From: Elmis aenea
Lineage: Eukaryota; Arthropoda; Insecta; Coleoptera; Elmidae
Reading direction: 5' to 3'
DNA length: 64,000 bases
NCBI GenBank assembly: GCA_947652605.1
Contig: CANTFG010000322.1
Location: 1 to 64,000, forward strand
Both the position numbers and the translations under genes were made by a program. The notes beneath the pieces were generated by a model that searched no databases, was not told where the DNA came from, and saw nothing but the letters and a program-made list of their open reading frames with translations. Below, piece by piece: positions 20,550-28,890 of the stretch (within the stretch, counting starts at the first letter, position 1; each line of letters begins with the position of its first letter).

Positions 20550-21293
20550 AGTAGTTATACTATGCAGGGGAGGGATCAAATCTTGAACATAACCTCAAAG
20601 TGTTTGGGGGGTGGAGCCCCAGTTGGCGGTAGCGAGGCCTAGTGAAAAAAAAACCTCAAAGTTTACACGAGGCTAAGTTGTAGGATGGGGCCCAGCGGAG
20701 TCCAAGCTGTAGGATGGGGCCCAGCGGAGTCCTAGTTGTAGGATGTGGCCCCCCCTGTATTTTTTGGCGGGTAAATTTTTAGGTTGGTATTGTGTGTATT
20801 TTTAAATTTTGGGTAGAAGTAGTTTTGTTTGGGTTGGCAATAGCGTGTTTTTTTAAGCTGTAGGATGGGGCCCAGCGGAGTCCTAGTTGTAGGATGTGAC
20901 CCCCTTGTATTTTTAGGTTGGTATTGTGTGTATTTTTAAATTTTGGGTGGAAGTAGTTTTGTTTGGGTTGGCAATAGCGTGTTTTTTTAGCGTAAAGAGG
21001 AATGGTTTAGAATTTGTTGCTTAAGAGTTGGATTAGGTTATCGGAGGAAAAAGAAAACAGAACAATAAAACTGAACAATATTTATTGAACGGTTAATTAG
21101 TTGTAAATTACATATAACAATTTACATTTTGTTGGGCACGCGTTTTGGTATTTTCAAGAGCACACAAGACTAGCCTAGGCTAGGTGAGTTTTTAAACGTG
21201 AGAGGTAACTAGTGGCGCCACCTATGGTTGAATAATTCTGATAATTTGATAATATTTTGGAGTATTTATTTCAGAACAATAACAACAGAATTT
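20550..21293. repeat. Polinton left TIR (744 bp)
   Basis: Matches 39016-39759 in inverted orientation to the same length. The outer part holds a GC-rich minisatellite (AGGATGGGGCCCAGCGGAGTC, seen three times) and a roughly 160-bp block in two copies (GTATTTTTAGGTTGG...CAATAGCGTG). The inner part is AT-rich and includes GTGGCGCCACCTATGG. Identity breaks after ACAACAGAATTT. Confidence 0.95.
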
Positions 21294-21908
21294 GATAAAT
21301 AATATCAAATTTTGTTCGGAAATAAAATACTACTTATGTTTGTGAACGTTAGTTCAAAAAAGAAAATGTTATATAACTGGTTCATTAATAATTATTTGAC
21401 TTAAGTACATAAACATAAATTAACTTAAATATTATTAAAAATTGTACATATTATTTTCTTCAAACGTTTAATGTACAACTATTTTTGTTTGTATTTGTCG
21501 AGAATCTCATTAAAATTACACACACCATCAAAAACATAATAACGATAGTCATTATTTACCCTAGTAGGAACTTATCATATAATGATTACTTAAACACGAG
21601 AATACCATTAATTATAATTACACACACCAACGATAACGATAAACATTATTTACGCTGGTAGGAACTTATCATATAATTATTACAATGTTTACTTGTAGGG
21701 TCTTTGAAACCAATAATCAGTTTAATTCTAGCCTGCATTAATAAAGTTCAAATTTAGTGTAAGGTTTACTCAATAGTGGTTCTTAGTTTGCTAATATAAT
21801 GTAAGTACACTAATTATTAACGTGCACACTACCACAGTCTCTGCTTTTAAACTTTAAAGAATCTATTTATTTAAACATTTTACTTCGCATATAAAATTAC
21901 AAGTTTTT
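21294..21908. other. Noncoding stretch inside left TIR with repeats
   Basis: No gene is supported. Bases about 21350-21405 are a direct-orientation copy of the end of the gene at the opposite terminus (ATGTTATATAACTGGTT). Two diverged repeat units follow (about 21521-21588 and 21624-21683) sharing ACACACCA, AACGATA, ATTATTTAC and GGAACTTATCATATAAT. Similar ACACAC / AACGATAACGA words recur in the array at 33.2-34.1 kb. Confidence 0.6.
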
Positions 21909-22526
21909 TCATAAATCTTTTAAAATTTTATTGTAGCATAGTAAGGTTAAGGAGTATGGATTTAATTTACAATTATTTTTATTTACTCTAGCTAAATATT
22001 TCAGTTTCCTTGCAATTTGCGCAATATTCGAAAATATAAATTTTGTTCTTGGTGTATCTATATACAAAAAGGTTTTTAAATTCAAATCTAAAAAAATAGC
22101 ATTCCTGCAAATTTCTAAATCAAAAGCATTAATAATTTTTAAGGTATACATTTCTTGTGATATCATTTTTTTTTCGGGAAAACAAATTACTTGTATTTTT
22201 ATATCAGAAATAATTGTTTTGTATATAATAAATTTACTATGTTTAGCTTTAGAAATATAATCACGTTTGTCATATTCTAACTGAAATTCTATTAAAAGTT
22301 TAGCATCAATATTTTTACAATTTAGGTATATATCAACATCTGTAAATCGCACTGTTTTGTTTAATAAATATGCTGGAAATCCACCGGCTACAGTAACACA
22401 TAGAAATTTCGAAGTTAATTCTGTTATAAATGTAAATATTTCTTTAAACTGTGGATAGTTGTATTTGTTAAACAAATATGAAACAAAAATGTTGTTTTGA
22501 AACAAAGTTATTGTATTAGATTCCAT
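21909..22526 (-). CDS. Nucleotidyltransferase-like protein, paralogue 1
   Basis: 205 codons from the Met that aligns with the starts of its two neighbours (MESNTITLFQNN); the ORF is open 11 codons further upstream. Residues 46-68 read VAGGFPAYLLNKTVRFTDVDIYL: a Gly-Gly turn, a helix and an Asp-x-Asp strand at 63/65, the signature of the nucleotidyltransferase (Pol beta-like) fold. KIQVICF and FDLEIC follow, blocks that accompany this fold in several viral and cellular NTase-like families. Substrate is unknown. It is the only one of the three paralogues to keep GG and DxD. It sits at the outer end of the minus-strand gene cluster, where Polintons often carry cargo. Confidence 0.6.
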   Translation of the reverse strand: MESNTITLFQNNIFVSYLFNKYNYPQFKEIFTFITELTSKFLCVTVAGGFPAYLLNKTVRFTDVDIYLNCKNIDAKLLIEFQLEYDKRDYISKAKHSKFIIYKTIISDIKIQVICFPEKKMISQEMYTLKIINAFDLEICRNAIFLDLNLKTFLYIDTPRTKFIFSNIAQIARKLKYLARVNKNNCKLNPYSLTLLCYNKILKDL

Positions 22527-22734
22527 TGTAATAAGCGTCTTTCTAAAAAAAAACAACAATAAAACATCTGCTCATGGAAATTGCATAAAAATATCTTCAC
22601 CTCTCTCTCCTTTGTTATAATGACTTTATCTGTTCACCTCAACACTTTGTCATGTGTTCCAACAGAAAACGAACAAAGATACAGGGTGGAATGTTAGCAA
22701 AATCGTTGAAACAACAATTTTGTGTAGCATTTTT

Positions 22735-23289
22735 TTAAGATAAACACTTTACAATTTTATCATAGCATAAGAATTTTAAAGAAAAGGGGTTAAATTTTGA
22801 AGTTTTTTTATCGACATTAAAAGGTGCGTTTATCGCAAACCATGTTTTAAATTTTAAATCGAAATAAATCACATTTTTACAAAGATCATCACATATATTA
22901 CTCATAATTTTTAACCCGTACATTTCTTGGCTTATCATGTTTGGTACATGGTAATAAATTAAATTTATAATGATATCTTCCACTTTTGTTTTATATGCAA
23001 TACGTCTTGAACAATGTTTAGTAGGTTGAAATGTCTTTTTTAAATCAAATTCTTCTATAAATTTAGGACAAGCAGTTGGTTCATTTATGAATATATCAAT
23101 TTCAGTAAATTCAGAAATTTTGAATAGTAAATAAGATGGAAATCTATTTGCAATACAAGCACATTTAAAATGTTTTAATACACGCTCTATAAATATAAAA
23201 ATATCTTCAAGGGATCTAAAACGAGTTTTGTTAAAATAATGCGACACAAAACGGTTGTTTTGAAACATTGTAACATTAACCTGATCCAT
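22735..23289 (-). CDS. Nucleotidyltransferase-like paralogue 2, degenerate active site
   Basis: 184 codons, start MDQVNVTMFQNN. It aligns with paralogues 1 and 3 over its whole length (FQNN...F; FPSYLL; MISQEMYGLKI; FDLKFKT at the end, then FNPFSLKFLCYDKI). The Gly-Gly of the motif is replaced (CIANRFPSYLL) and the first Asp of DxD is Glu (FTEIDIFI), so catalysis as in a standard NTase is doubtful. The frame is open throughout, which suggests retained use as a binding or regulatory protein. The family beyond this locus is not recognised. Confidence 0.6.
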   Translation of the reverse strand: MDQVNVTMFQNNRFVSHYFNKTRFRSLEDIFIFIERVLKHFKCACIANRFPSYLLFKISEFTEIDIFINEPTACPKFIEEFDLKKTFQPTKHCSRRIAYKTKVEDIIINLIYYHVPNMISQEMYGLKIMSNICDDLCKNVIYFDLKFKTWFAINAPFNVDKKTSKFNPFSLKFLCYDKIVKCLS

Positions 23290-23324
23290 TTTAATGAAAA
23301 ATGTATTCTAGAAAAACATTTTAT

Positions 23325-23888
23325 TTAAGTTAAACACTTAACAATTTTATTACAGCATAATAATTTTAAAGAAAATGGAGTAAATTTTGAAGTTTTTTCA
23401 TCTGGTTTAAATTTTGTTAAAGGTGTGTCTATAACAAAATAGTTTTTAAATTTCAAATCGAAATAAAGCGCGTTTTTGCAACGGTCAAAATCTATAATAC
23501 TTATACATTGTAGCCCATACATTTCTTGGCTTATCATGTTTGGTACATGGTAATAAATTACATTGAATGATACACCGGTTATTTTTCTTTTATATACATA
23601 TAGAGTAAATTTAGAATTATATAAAATATGTGCTTTTTTAAATCCTAAATCTCTTAAAAATTTAGAATGAATATAAGGTACATTTATGAATATATTAACT
23701 TCAGGAAAAGCATGTACTTTATTTAGTAGAAAACTTGGAAAACTACATGCAACACAAACACATTTAAAATATCTTGTTACATGCTCTATAAGTATAAAAA
23801 TTGGTCCAAACTGCGGAAAGTGATTTATATTAAAATAATGTGACATAAAATGGATGTTTTGAAACATTGCAACAGTAACAGGATCCAT
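23325..23888 (-). CDS. Nucleotidyltransferase-like paralogue 3, active site lost
   Basis: 187 codons, start MDPVTVAMFQNI. It shares with paralogue 2 the block YYHVPNMISQEMYGL and with both the C-terminal SLKLLCCNKIVKCL region. The motif is eroded further: Gly-Gly becomes Cys-Ser (CVACSFPSFLL) and DxD becomes Glu-Val-Asn (FPEVNIFI). It is separated from paralogue 2 by only 35 bp. Inference: a pseudoenzyme derived by tandem duplication. An open frame despite loss of all three motif residues argues against plain decay. Confidence 0.6.
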   Translation of the reverse strand: MDPVTVAMFQNIHFMSHYFNINHFPQFGPIFILIEHVTRYFKCVCVACSFPSFLLNKVHAFPEVNIFINVPYIHSKFLRDLGFKKAHILYNSKFTLYVYKRKITGVSFNVIYYHVPNMISQEMYGLQCISIIDFDRCKNALYFDLKFKNYFVIDTPLTKFKPDEKTSKFTPFSLKLLCCNKIVKCLT

Positions 23889-23958
23889 TTAATGAAAAAT
23901 GTTTTCTAAAAAAATAATTTACAATACATAATCTGCTTCTAAAATTGTGTTTGTAAGA

Positions 23959-24069
23959 TTAAACAATTTTATTGTAACATATTAATTTTATGGAATATGG
24001 ATTTAATTTTGAAGGAATTTTATCATATTCAAATTAAGTTAATGGTGTTTCTATAGAAAAAGGTTTTAA
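23959..24069 (-). pseudogene. NTase-like paralogue 4, C-terminal relic
   Basis: About 35 codons ending at TAA (23959-23961) encode PFSIETPLT, one stop, then KLNPYSIKLICYNKIV, which matches the C-terminus of the three neighbouring paralogues. The N-terminal three quarters are missing. The adjoining 24071-24110 (CAATAAAACATTCGCTTATG) resembles the sequence just upstream of paralogue 1 (22557-22597), so the 5' part was probably lost by recombination between repeats. Confidence 0.65.
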
Positions 24070-24109
24070 TTTACAATAAAACATTCGCTTATGGAAATTG
24101 TTTAAAAAT

Positions 24110-24742
24110 ACAACTTTTTAATTATCATTTGTAAAAGAAATATTAAATAAGCAAAACAATAAAAAAAATCAAGATATTTTACCTTTATTGTTGTATGTTG
24201 CCAAGTCACGAACAAATAGCGATGATATGTTTGTTCATATATACATTCATGCTGCTTTTATATAGAAAACTTCAAAATAATTAATTTAAAAACTGTGGAA
24301 AGTGGTGGTTGCATTAAAAGAAAAATAGATTACAACGTTTTATTTTCCTATTAATTATAATAATTGCACTTAACATTTTACTTGTTTATCAAATATAATA
24401 ATTATTGCGCATACAATCTATTAAAAAAAAAAATTAAAGATTACAACGTTCTATTTTCCTATTAATTATTATTATAATTATTGCACTTAACATTTTATTT
24501 TCTTATCAAATATAATAATTGCGCACACAATCATGCTTTTTTGTTTAAAAAAATTGATATTATTTCATTTAAAATTATAATTAGACAAGGTTACATTTAA
24601 AACAAAGATAACAAGTTACAATATTTTATTTTCTTATCCATAATGCTTTTAAGTAAAAAAGTACAAGTTATATTTAATACATGATGCTAAGATCTAAATA
24701 ACCTTACTCTTAAGAAGTTTTTTAAATGACACACGTAATAAA
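24110..24742. other. AT-rich noncoding stretch with a duplicated block
   Basis: No gene is supported. A block of about 95 bp (TTACAACGTTTTATTTTCC...GCGCATACAATC, from about 24331) is repeated in tandem from about 24440 with small changes. A third, weaker match (TTACAATATTTTATTTTCTTATC) begins near 24614. It follows the MCP stop and may hold its 3' end. Confidence 0.6.
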
Positions 24743-25963
24743 TTATAGAATTTTAACAGTACTTGTAAGAGGACTATATTTTACCAAACGATCATGTAAA
24801 ATAAGACAAAATGCTGTGGTGTTTGCAGACATATTCTCATTTGAATCAAAATCTAATCGAATATCTACAGCGCCATGTTTAAGCATCTCGTTTTGACGGC
24901 TACAATCAATAACAATTAGTGGTGCAGTTGTTAAAAACTCTATAGGTGTAAGACATGGTTCGCTTTGATCCTTATAATAATAAGATTGTTGAAATTGTGA
25001 AAACATTTCATACAAAATAGCCCATTGTTTGTTATTAAAGTTAAGATTTAAGTTATCATATGGATACATTTCCGAATTTAAATATAATTTAATATTTGTT
25101 AGATTGCAATGATCAAATTGACTACAATTCCTTATGATGTTATTTTTTCTATTAATTTGAAAGCCTACAATGACATATCGTGGTTTTTCAAGTTGGTGTG
25201 CAGTCTTCACAGCCCAAGTATGTTTTGTTGTTTGCTGCAATAACGGTAACTCGTGAATTTCCCAACTTCTATATGCAAGATCAAGATCGGTATCTTTTTC
25301 AAGGTAACGCATAAGTCGTAATTTTTCAGTATCAGATGGAATTATATGAGGTACCTTCCAAGTAATTTTATTAATTGTGATTTTAGGTTTTTCGGTTGCT
25401 ATAGTCGATTGAACAGCATTTAAATCAGAATTACTACGAATCAGCACCAACTCCTGACGTATATTCATAAGGATTTTTCTAAAGTCTTCAGCAAATCCAA
25501 GAAGCATTCTAAGCGGTATACATACGTTAAAATTGCCATTTTCATCGACTAATTTTGAAGAGTTTGAATGTAAAAACCATCCAGAATTTGATAATCGTTT
25601 AAATTCGTTGGTTGTATATGAAAGATAACTTTTGATTGTTGTTGTAATCCCTGGATTTTTTACACGATCTATGACTTTACCCCCCACTTCAAAGCGTATT
25701 TCATCAAAAAGATACGAAATTCCGTTGTTTACAAAATTTAATGTTTTACTTGGTTTATTGTCTTCGGTTAATAATTTACCTTCAATGTAAATAAAACTCT
25801 GTGAAGGTAAAGTTATCAAGTTTTGAGTTTGTATAGGTATTCGTATTTCATCGTTGTAATTAAAGGTTGTTGACACATACGGTTGGTGTGTGTGAAATTC
25901 ATTATTAACAATCGAATTATCAATAAAAACACGTTCTCCAACATTTAAAATGTTAAAACTCAT
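24743..25963 (-). CDS. Polinton major capsid protein (double jelly-roll, PY)
   Basis: 406 codons. It lies in the conserved capsid position, next to the penton protein, and has the length and beta-rich, low-charge composition of Polinton major capsid proteins. Recognisable stretches include the N-terminal FNILNVGERVF...NNEFHTHQPY, the FDEIRFEVGGKVIDRV block and a C-terminal SANTTAFCLILHDRLVKY. The family forms trimeric hexon-like capsomers with two jelly rolls per chain. Its ATG overlaps the stop of the preceding 71-codon ORF (TAATG). No truncation is visible. Identification rests on family resemblance and gene order; the fold itself cannot be read from sequence. Confidence 0.8.
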   Translation of the reverse strand: MSFNILNVGERVFIDNSIVNNEFHTHQPYVSTTFNYNDEIRIPIQTQNLITLPSQSFIYIEGKLLTEDNKPSKTLNFVNNGISYLFDEIRFEVGGKVIDRVKNPGITTTIKSYLSYTTNEFKRLSNSGWFLHSNSSKLVDENGNFNVCIPLRMLLGFAEDFRKILMNIRQELVLIRSNSDLNAVQSTIATEKPKITINKITWKVPHIIPSDTEKLRLMRYLEKDTDLDLAYRSWEIHELPLLQQTTKHTWAVKTAHQLEKPRYVIVGFQINRKNNIIRNCSQFDHCNLTNIKLYLNSEMYPYDNLNLNFNNKQWAILYEMFSQFQQSYYYKDQSEPCLTPIEFLTTAPLIVIDCSRQNEMLKHGAVDIRLDFDSNENMSANTTAFCLILHDRLVKYSPLTSTVKIL

Positions 25964-26178
25964 TATATTATGTTTTTCTTTTTCTTCTTAGAGTTAAAGA
26001 AAAATACCTTTAGTCCTAATGAATGCAAGAATTGCTTATTGTCAGGTCTTAACTCTTTTAGTTTTTTACACGAACTAACCTCCTCTTGCGTATTTAATGG
26101 TTTTATATCTTCAGCTTGTGTTGCTAAATTAGAATAGCTGTGGTAGTCCGAAGGGGTGATATTGTATCGGAATACCAT
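25963..26178 (-). CDS. Small protein between penton and MCP genes
   Basis: 71 codons, start MVFRYNITPSDYHSY, with a block RPDNKQFLHSLGLKVFFF and a lysine-rich end (SKKKKKNII). I do not recognise a domain. The context is striking: it is in the same frame as the penton gene upstream, separated only by TAA and one codon, and its own stop overlaps the MCP start by one base. It is likely a virion or assembly component expressed with the capsid proteins. Alternatively it could be a read-through extension of the penton protein. Confidence 0.6.
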   Translation of the reverse strand: MVFRYNITPSDYHSYSNLATQAEDIKPLNTQEEVSSCKKLKELRPDNKQFLHSLGLKVFFFNSKKKKKNII

Positions 26179-26181
26179 ACT

Positions 26182-26880
26182 TTAAAGTTTCTTCAAGTGC
26201 ACTCTTACCGTAACGGGCTCTCTTTTGAAATTAACTAATGTTCCATGCTGATCAACGATTTTAATAATTATTTCATCGATATAACGTGTGTTGATTGGTA
26301 GATAAATAACATTTTTTGGAACTTCTATTATTTTGTAACCAGGTGGTACAGTTGGATAAAACATGTGTAACATATGTACAGGGTTGCCATTATTGTATGA
26401 ATTCGTTACTAAATTACAATCTATACAGATAGCGTTAACTTTTTGAATGTTTATTGGAAAGTCAGATACATGTTTTTTATTTTTAGGAAGGATACGTTTA
26501 TTAAAACCTAATAAACTACCTATGGTGTTGAATTTAAAAAAATTGATTTCTACATTGCACTTCAATTCGCACATTAAGGTATTTAAGTTAGCAGATATTG
26601 ATAAATAGGTTTTAGCTTTTGTGTCTTTTTCTTTTTCATTTATATGCTTTTTTAAAAAATTTTCAATATCAACAATCTCATATGAACCTTCAGGAATTTC
26701 GATTACGTTCGTTCCAAAATGGAATAGATTGTTTGACTGATCAATGTTTGCGATTGAATTTGAACTAACAAAATCGATAAGTCCTAAAACGTATTCTTCT
26801 TCATTGTTTAGTATGAGAGGAGGATAAATTCTTTGCGAGAGCACCGATTCATTTGCAGTAACTGTGAATGTATAAGACAT
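26182..26880 (-). CDS. Polinton minor capsid protein (single jelly-roll penton, PX)
   Basis: 232 codons, start MSYTFTVTANESVLSQRIYPP. Typical penton-type features are the opening line, the LNNEEEYVLGLIDF and IPEGSYEIVDIENFL blocks, and a central LLGFNKRI block. In Polintons and related viruses, IPEGSY followed by a helix and then LLGF is a common arrangement in this protein. The role is to form the fivefold vertices. It is the first of three tightly packed capsid-region ORFs (3-nt gap to the next). All appears intact. Confidence 0.8.
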   Translation of the reverse strand: MSYTFTVTANESVLSQRIYPPLILNNEEEYVLGLIDFVSSNSIANIDQSNNLFHFGTNVIEIPEGSYEIVDIENFLKKHINEKEKDTKAKTYLSISANLNTLMCELKCNVEINFFKFNTIGSLLGFNKRILPKNKKHVSDFPINIQKVNAICIDCNLVTNSYNNGNPVHMLHMFYPTVPPGYKIIEVPKNVIYLPINTRYIDEIIIKIVDQHGTLVNFKREPVTVRVHLKKL

Positions 26881-27174
26881 TTACGATGTTAACTAGACAA
26901 ACACCAAGAGTCAAATGATGATGTACGCAAACATAAATTAACTTAAATTGTAATAAAATTTGTATCCACAAATGTCTTCATTTCAAATGTAAATAATAAT
27001 AATTTTTGTAACTATTTTATCAAATATTCGCTTTCCAGGAAATACCGTTAATTATAAACACACGCAGACAGAAAACATGATAAAGATAACCATTATTTAT
27101 GCTAATTAGAAATTATTACTTAAACTCACGATAACAAATGTTTACTTAACAACAAACAATAAAATATCAACAAC
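26881..27174. other. Noncoding stretch between PRO and penton genes
   Basis: AT-rich, no gene supported. It contains words shared with other intergenic parts of the element (ACACACGCAGAC, AGATAACCATTATTTATGCT, ACTTAAACTCACGATAAC), similar to the repeats at 21.5-21.7 kb. It probably holds the promoter of the capsid cassette. Confidence 0.5.
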
Positions 27175-27576
27175 TTATTTATTGTTATTGTAAAGAAACA
27201 ATAGACATAAGTGACCACAGTTATAACTATTAAAAGTCTGAAACATGTCATGATTATACAAGATGTTACATAAATTATTTGAATTAAAGTATTTCGTTGC
27301 TTCCAAAGGCGGTCTAAGGTTTCCATAGCTGTCAAAGTAAATTACTAAATTATCGGTTTTTATATAAGCAGTCCAGTGAGAACCAGTACCACGGATGCTG
27401 TCCAAGTTAATAACACCACTTTCATTTTTTTTAATCTTTTTAGGTAAGTTATCTCTCATAAATACACCTCTAAAGTTTAAAATTTTCAGCTTTTTTGCAA
27501 ACCTTTCAATATCAATGTTATTTAATGCACGTTGAGGTAACGCTAAAGGAAGTTTTTTGAGACACGGCTTGGCTTT
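27175..27576 (-). CDS. Adenain-type cysteine protease (PRO)
   Basis: The only ATG (27459) gives 94 codons, but the frame is open and recognisable further upstream: LPLALPQRALNNIDIERF and FRGVFMRD, a conserved N-terminal helix and strand of Polinton proteases, are encoded before or at that ATG. The catalytic triad region is present: GSHWTAY (His), YFDSYGN (Asp) and SYNCGHLC (Cys). The enzyme processes capsid proteins in adenovirus-type virions. No in-frame ATG precedes the N-terminal block. I therefore place the functional start at the -1 shift from the upstream ORF at the T TTT TTA heptamer (27576-27582), with 133 residues read after it. Confidence 0.8.
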   Translation of the reverse strand, partial: KAKPCLKKLPLALPQRALNNIDIERFAKKLKILNFRGVFMRDNLPKKIKKNESGVINLDSIRGTGSHWTAYIKTDNLVIYFDSYGNLRPPLEATKYFNSNNLCNILYNHDMFQTFNSYNCGHLCLLFLYNNNK

Positions 27577-28049
27577 AAAAAAAGCCCCAATCCTGTTTTA
27601 TAGGGTTTCAAATATAGGCCTTTACCTAGTGCTATGTTTTCCATTGTTCTATTGTGACGTTTATTTTCTTTTAGTTTTTGTTGTGCCGCTTTCGATTCGT
27701 TTATTGCCTTGGCAATACCTGCAGCGCCTCCTCCCAATGCACCCAAAGCACTTAATCCTGCAAATAGTGGTATCAGTGGTAAGAATCCTCCTGTTTTTGG
27801 AATCGCTATGATGCGGACTGGTTTTATTTTCTTTTTTATTTCAGAAGCTTTTTTTAACGCAACAGAGAGAGCAGAGTGCAGAGTTTTTGGTTGATGTTTG
27901 GTAATCTGTTTTTTAATTTTTTTGGTAAACTCTTTAAAACTAATGGTGGATTTTTTTTTTCTTCTTCTTCTCTTGGGTTTTTTACACTTAGATTTTTTGG
28001 TTGAACATTTTTTTTGTCTAAAAGACATCATACGTGTTATTTGTTTCAT
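27543..28049 (-). CDS. Basic core protein, adenovirus pX-like
   Basis: 168 codons. Residues 1-75 are dominated by Lys and Arg (KKPKRRRRKKKS), suited to binding and condensing DNA. A hydrophobic, glycine-rich segment follows at about 86-115 (KTGGFLPLIPLFAGLSAL), of the kind found in the C-terminal part of adenoviral pX precursors and in the matching protein of many Polintons. The end has two similar motifs, GKGLYLKPYK and GLGLFLKP, a short direct repeat. The GG steps are plausible protease cleavage sites. It overlaps the protease frame at its 3' end. Role assigned by composition and gene order. Confidence 0.7.
   Translation of the reverse strand: MKQITRMMSFRQKKCSTKKSKCKKPKRRRRKKKSTISFKEFTKKIKKQITKHQPKTLHSALSVALKKASEIKKKIKPVRIIAIPKTGGFLPLIPLFAGLSALGALGGGAAGIAKAINESKAAQQKLKENKRHNRTMENIALGKGLYLKPYKTGLGLFLKPSRVSKNFL
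27576..27582 (-). promoter_or_regulatory. Candidate -1 frameshift site (U UUU UUA)
   Basis: In the frame of the core protein, codons CTT TTT TTA contain T TTT TTA in the correct phase for tandem slippage. A -1 shift enters exactly the frame that encodes the protease N-terminus, beginning AAA GCC AAG. The core ORF ends 33 nt further on. I did not find a strong downstream stem by eye; only a weak CGTT/AACG pairing lies about 40 nt downstream. Confidence 0.5.
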
Positions 28050-28123
28050 AACTATTTTACTACTAATTTAATAAAACTAATGTTTTCATTTTTATACATT
28101 TTTATATTTTATTTTATTTTATT

Positions 28124-28765
28124 TTATTTTTTTTTTTTTTTTTTTTTTTTTTGTAATTTATTGTTATGATTATCTTCATTATCATCATATTCATCTTTTA
28201 ATTTACGTTTTTTATTATCATTTATTCGTTTTAAAACATTAAGTTTAGAAACATCTTTACCAATATTCTTTCTTTTTAGTGGAAACGATGACGATGAAGT
28301 AACATTTTTATTAATAGGAGATTGTTTTGATATTTTTTCATTTATGCAAGGAACTCTTTTACGATTATGTTTTTTATTTTTATTTTTTTTGCTTGGTGAA
28401 TTATAAGCCATACCAAGTTTTACTTTTGCTTTCATTGTTCCGGCTACACCTAATGCACTCAGTTTTTCACCTATTGAAGCGTTTTTCGATTTAAAACGTT
28501 CCCAAGCTTTATCAGCTAGAATTTTGTCTGCTTTATGCCTTTCAGTTAAATTATTTTTATTCTTAGAATAAATAATATCATGTTGTTTACAGGCTTCATC
28601 AAGATCGTTAATTCCGCTATCACCTCTAGCTAATCTTTTTTCAAGTTTCGTTCCAGGACCACAATAATTATATCCAGGAAGATGGAGTTCCAAGGGTAGC
28701 TTATTAATAACACTATTAATCAAACCTTTACCCTCAACTCGGTTCTTGCCTTGGTAATACTTCAT
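28124..28765 (-). CDS. Phospholipase A2, parvovirus VP1-type
   Basis: 213 codons. Residues 29-68 hold LPGYNYCGPGT (calcium loop, about 33-38) and CKQHDIIY with the catalytic His62-Asp63 pair; the LDEACKQHD context is that of viral PLA2 domains. Such enzymes open endosomal membranes during entry. Downstream of about residue 110 the protein is basic and Ser-rich with several KKNKNKK and KRK motifs, probably nuclear or DNA-binding, ending in a run of lysines encoded by a long poly-A tract (poly-T on the plus strand at about 28126-28152). That tract may vary in length. It diverges from the ATPase gene. Confidence 0.85.
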   Translation of the reverse strand: MKYYQGKNRVEGKGLINSVINKLPLELHLPGYNYCGPGTKLEKRLARGDSGINDLDEACKQHDIIYSKNKNNLTERHKADKILADKAWERFKSKNASIGEKLSALGVAGTMKAKVKLGMAYNSPSKKNKNKKHNRKRVPCINEKISKQSPINKNVTSSSSFPLKRKNIGKDVSKLNVLKRINDNKKRKLKDEYDDNEDNHNNKLQKKKKKKKK

Positions 28766-28890
28766 ATTTTAAAGGCATATGAAATTGAACTAAAATATAA
28801 ATATTACTTCACGTACCTTTTATACTTATTTTAGTACAATAAATTAAACAAAACACACCTGTGTAGTCTTTGTTATTATTATTATAAACA
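28766..28890. promoter_or_regulatory. Divergent intergenic region, PLA2 / ATPase
   Basis: 125 bp separate the two ATGs, so promoters for both gene sets must lie here or inside the genes. It is AT-rich, with AAATATAAATATT and TTTTATACTT as possible TATA-like words. It marks the switch from the minus-strand to the plus-strand half of the Polinton. Confidence 0.45.

Noticed and set aside
27126..27335. 69-codon ORF overlapping the protease
   Set aside because: Shadow of the protease gene in another frame; the catalytic motifs are in the other reading.
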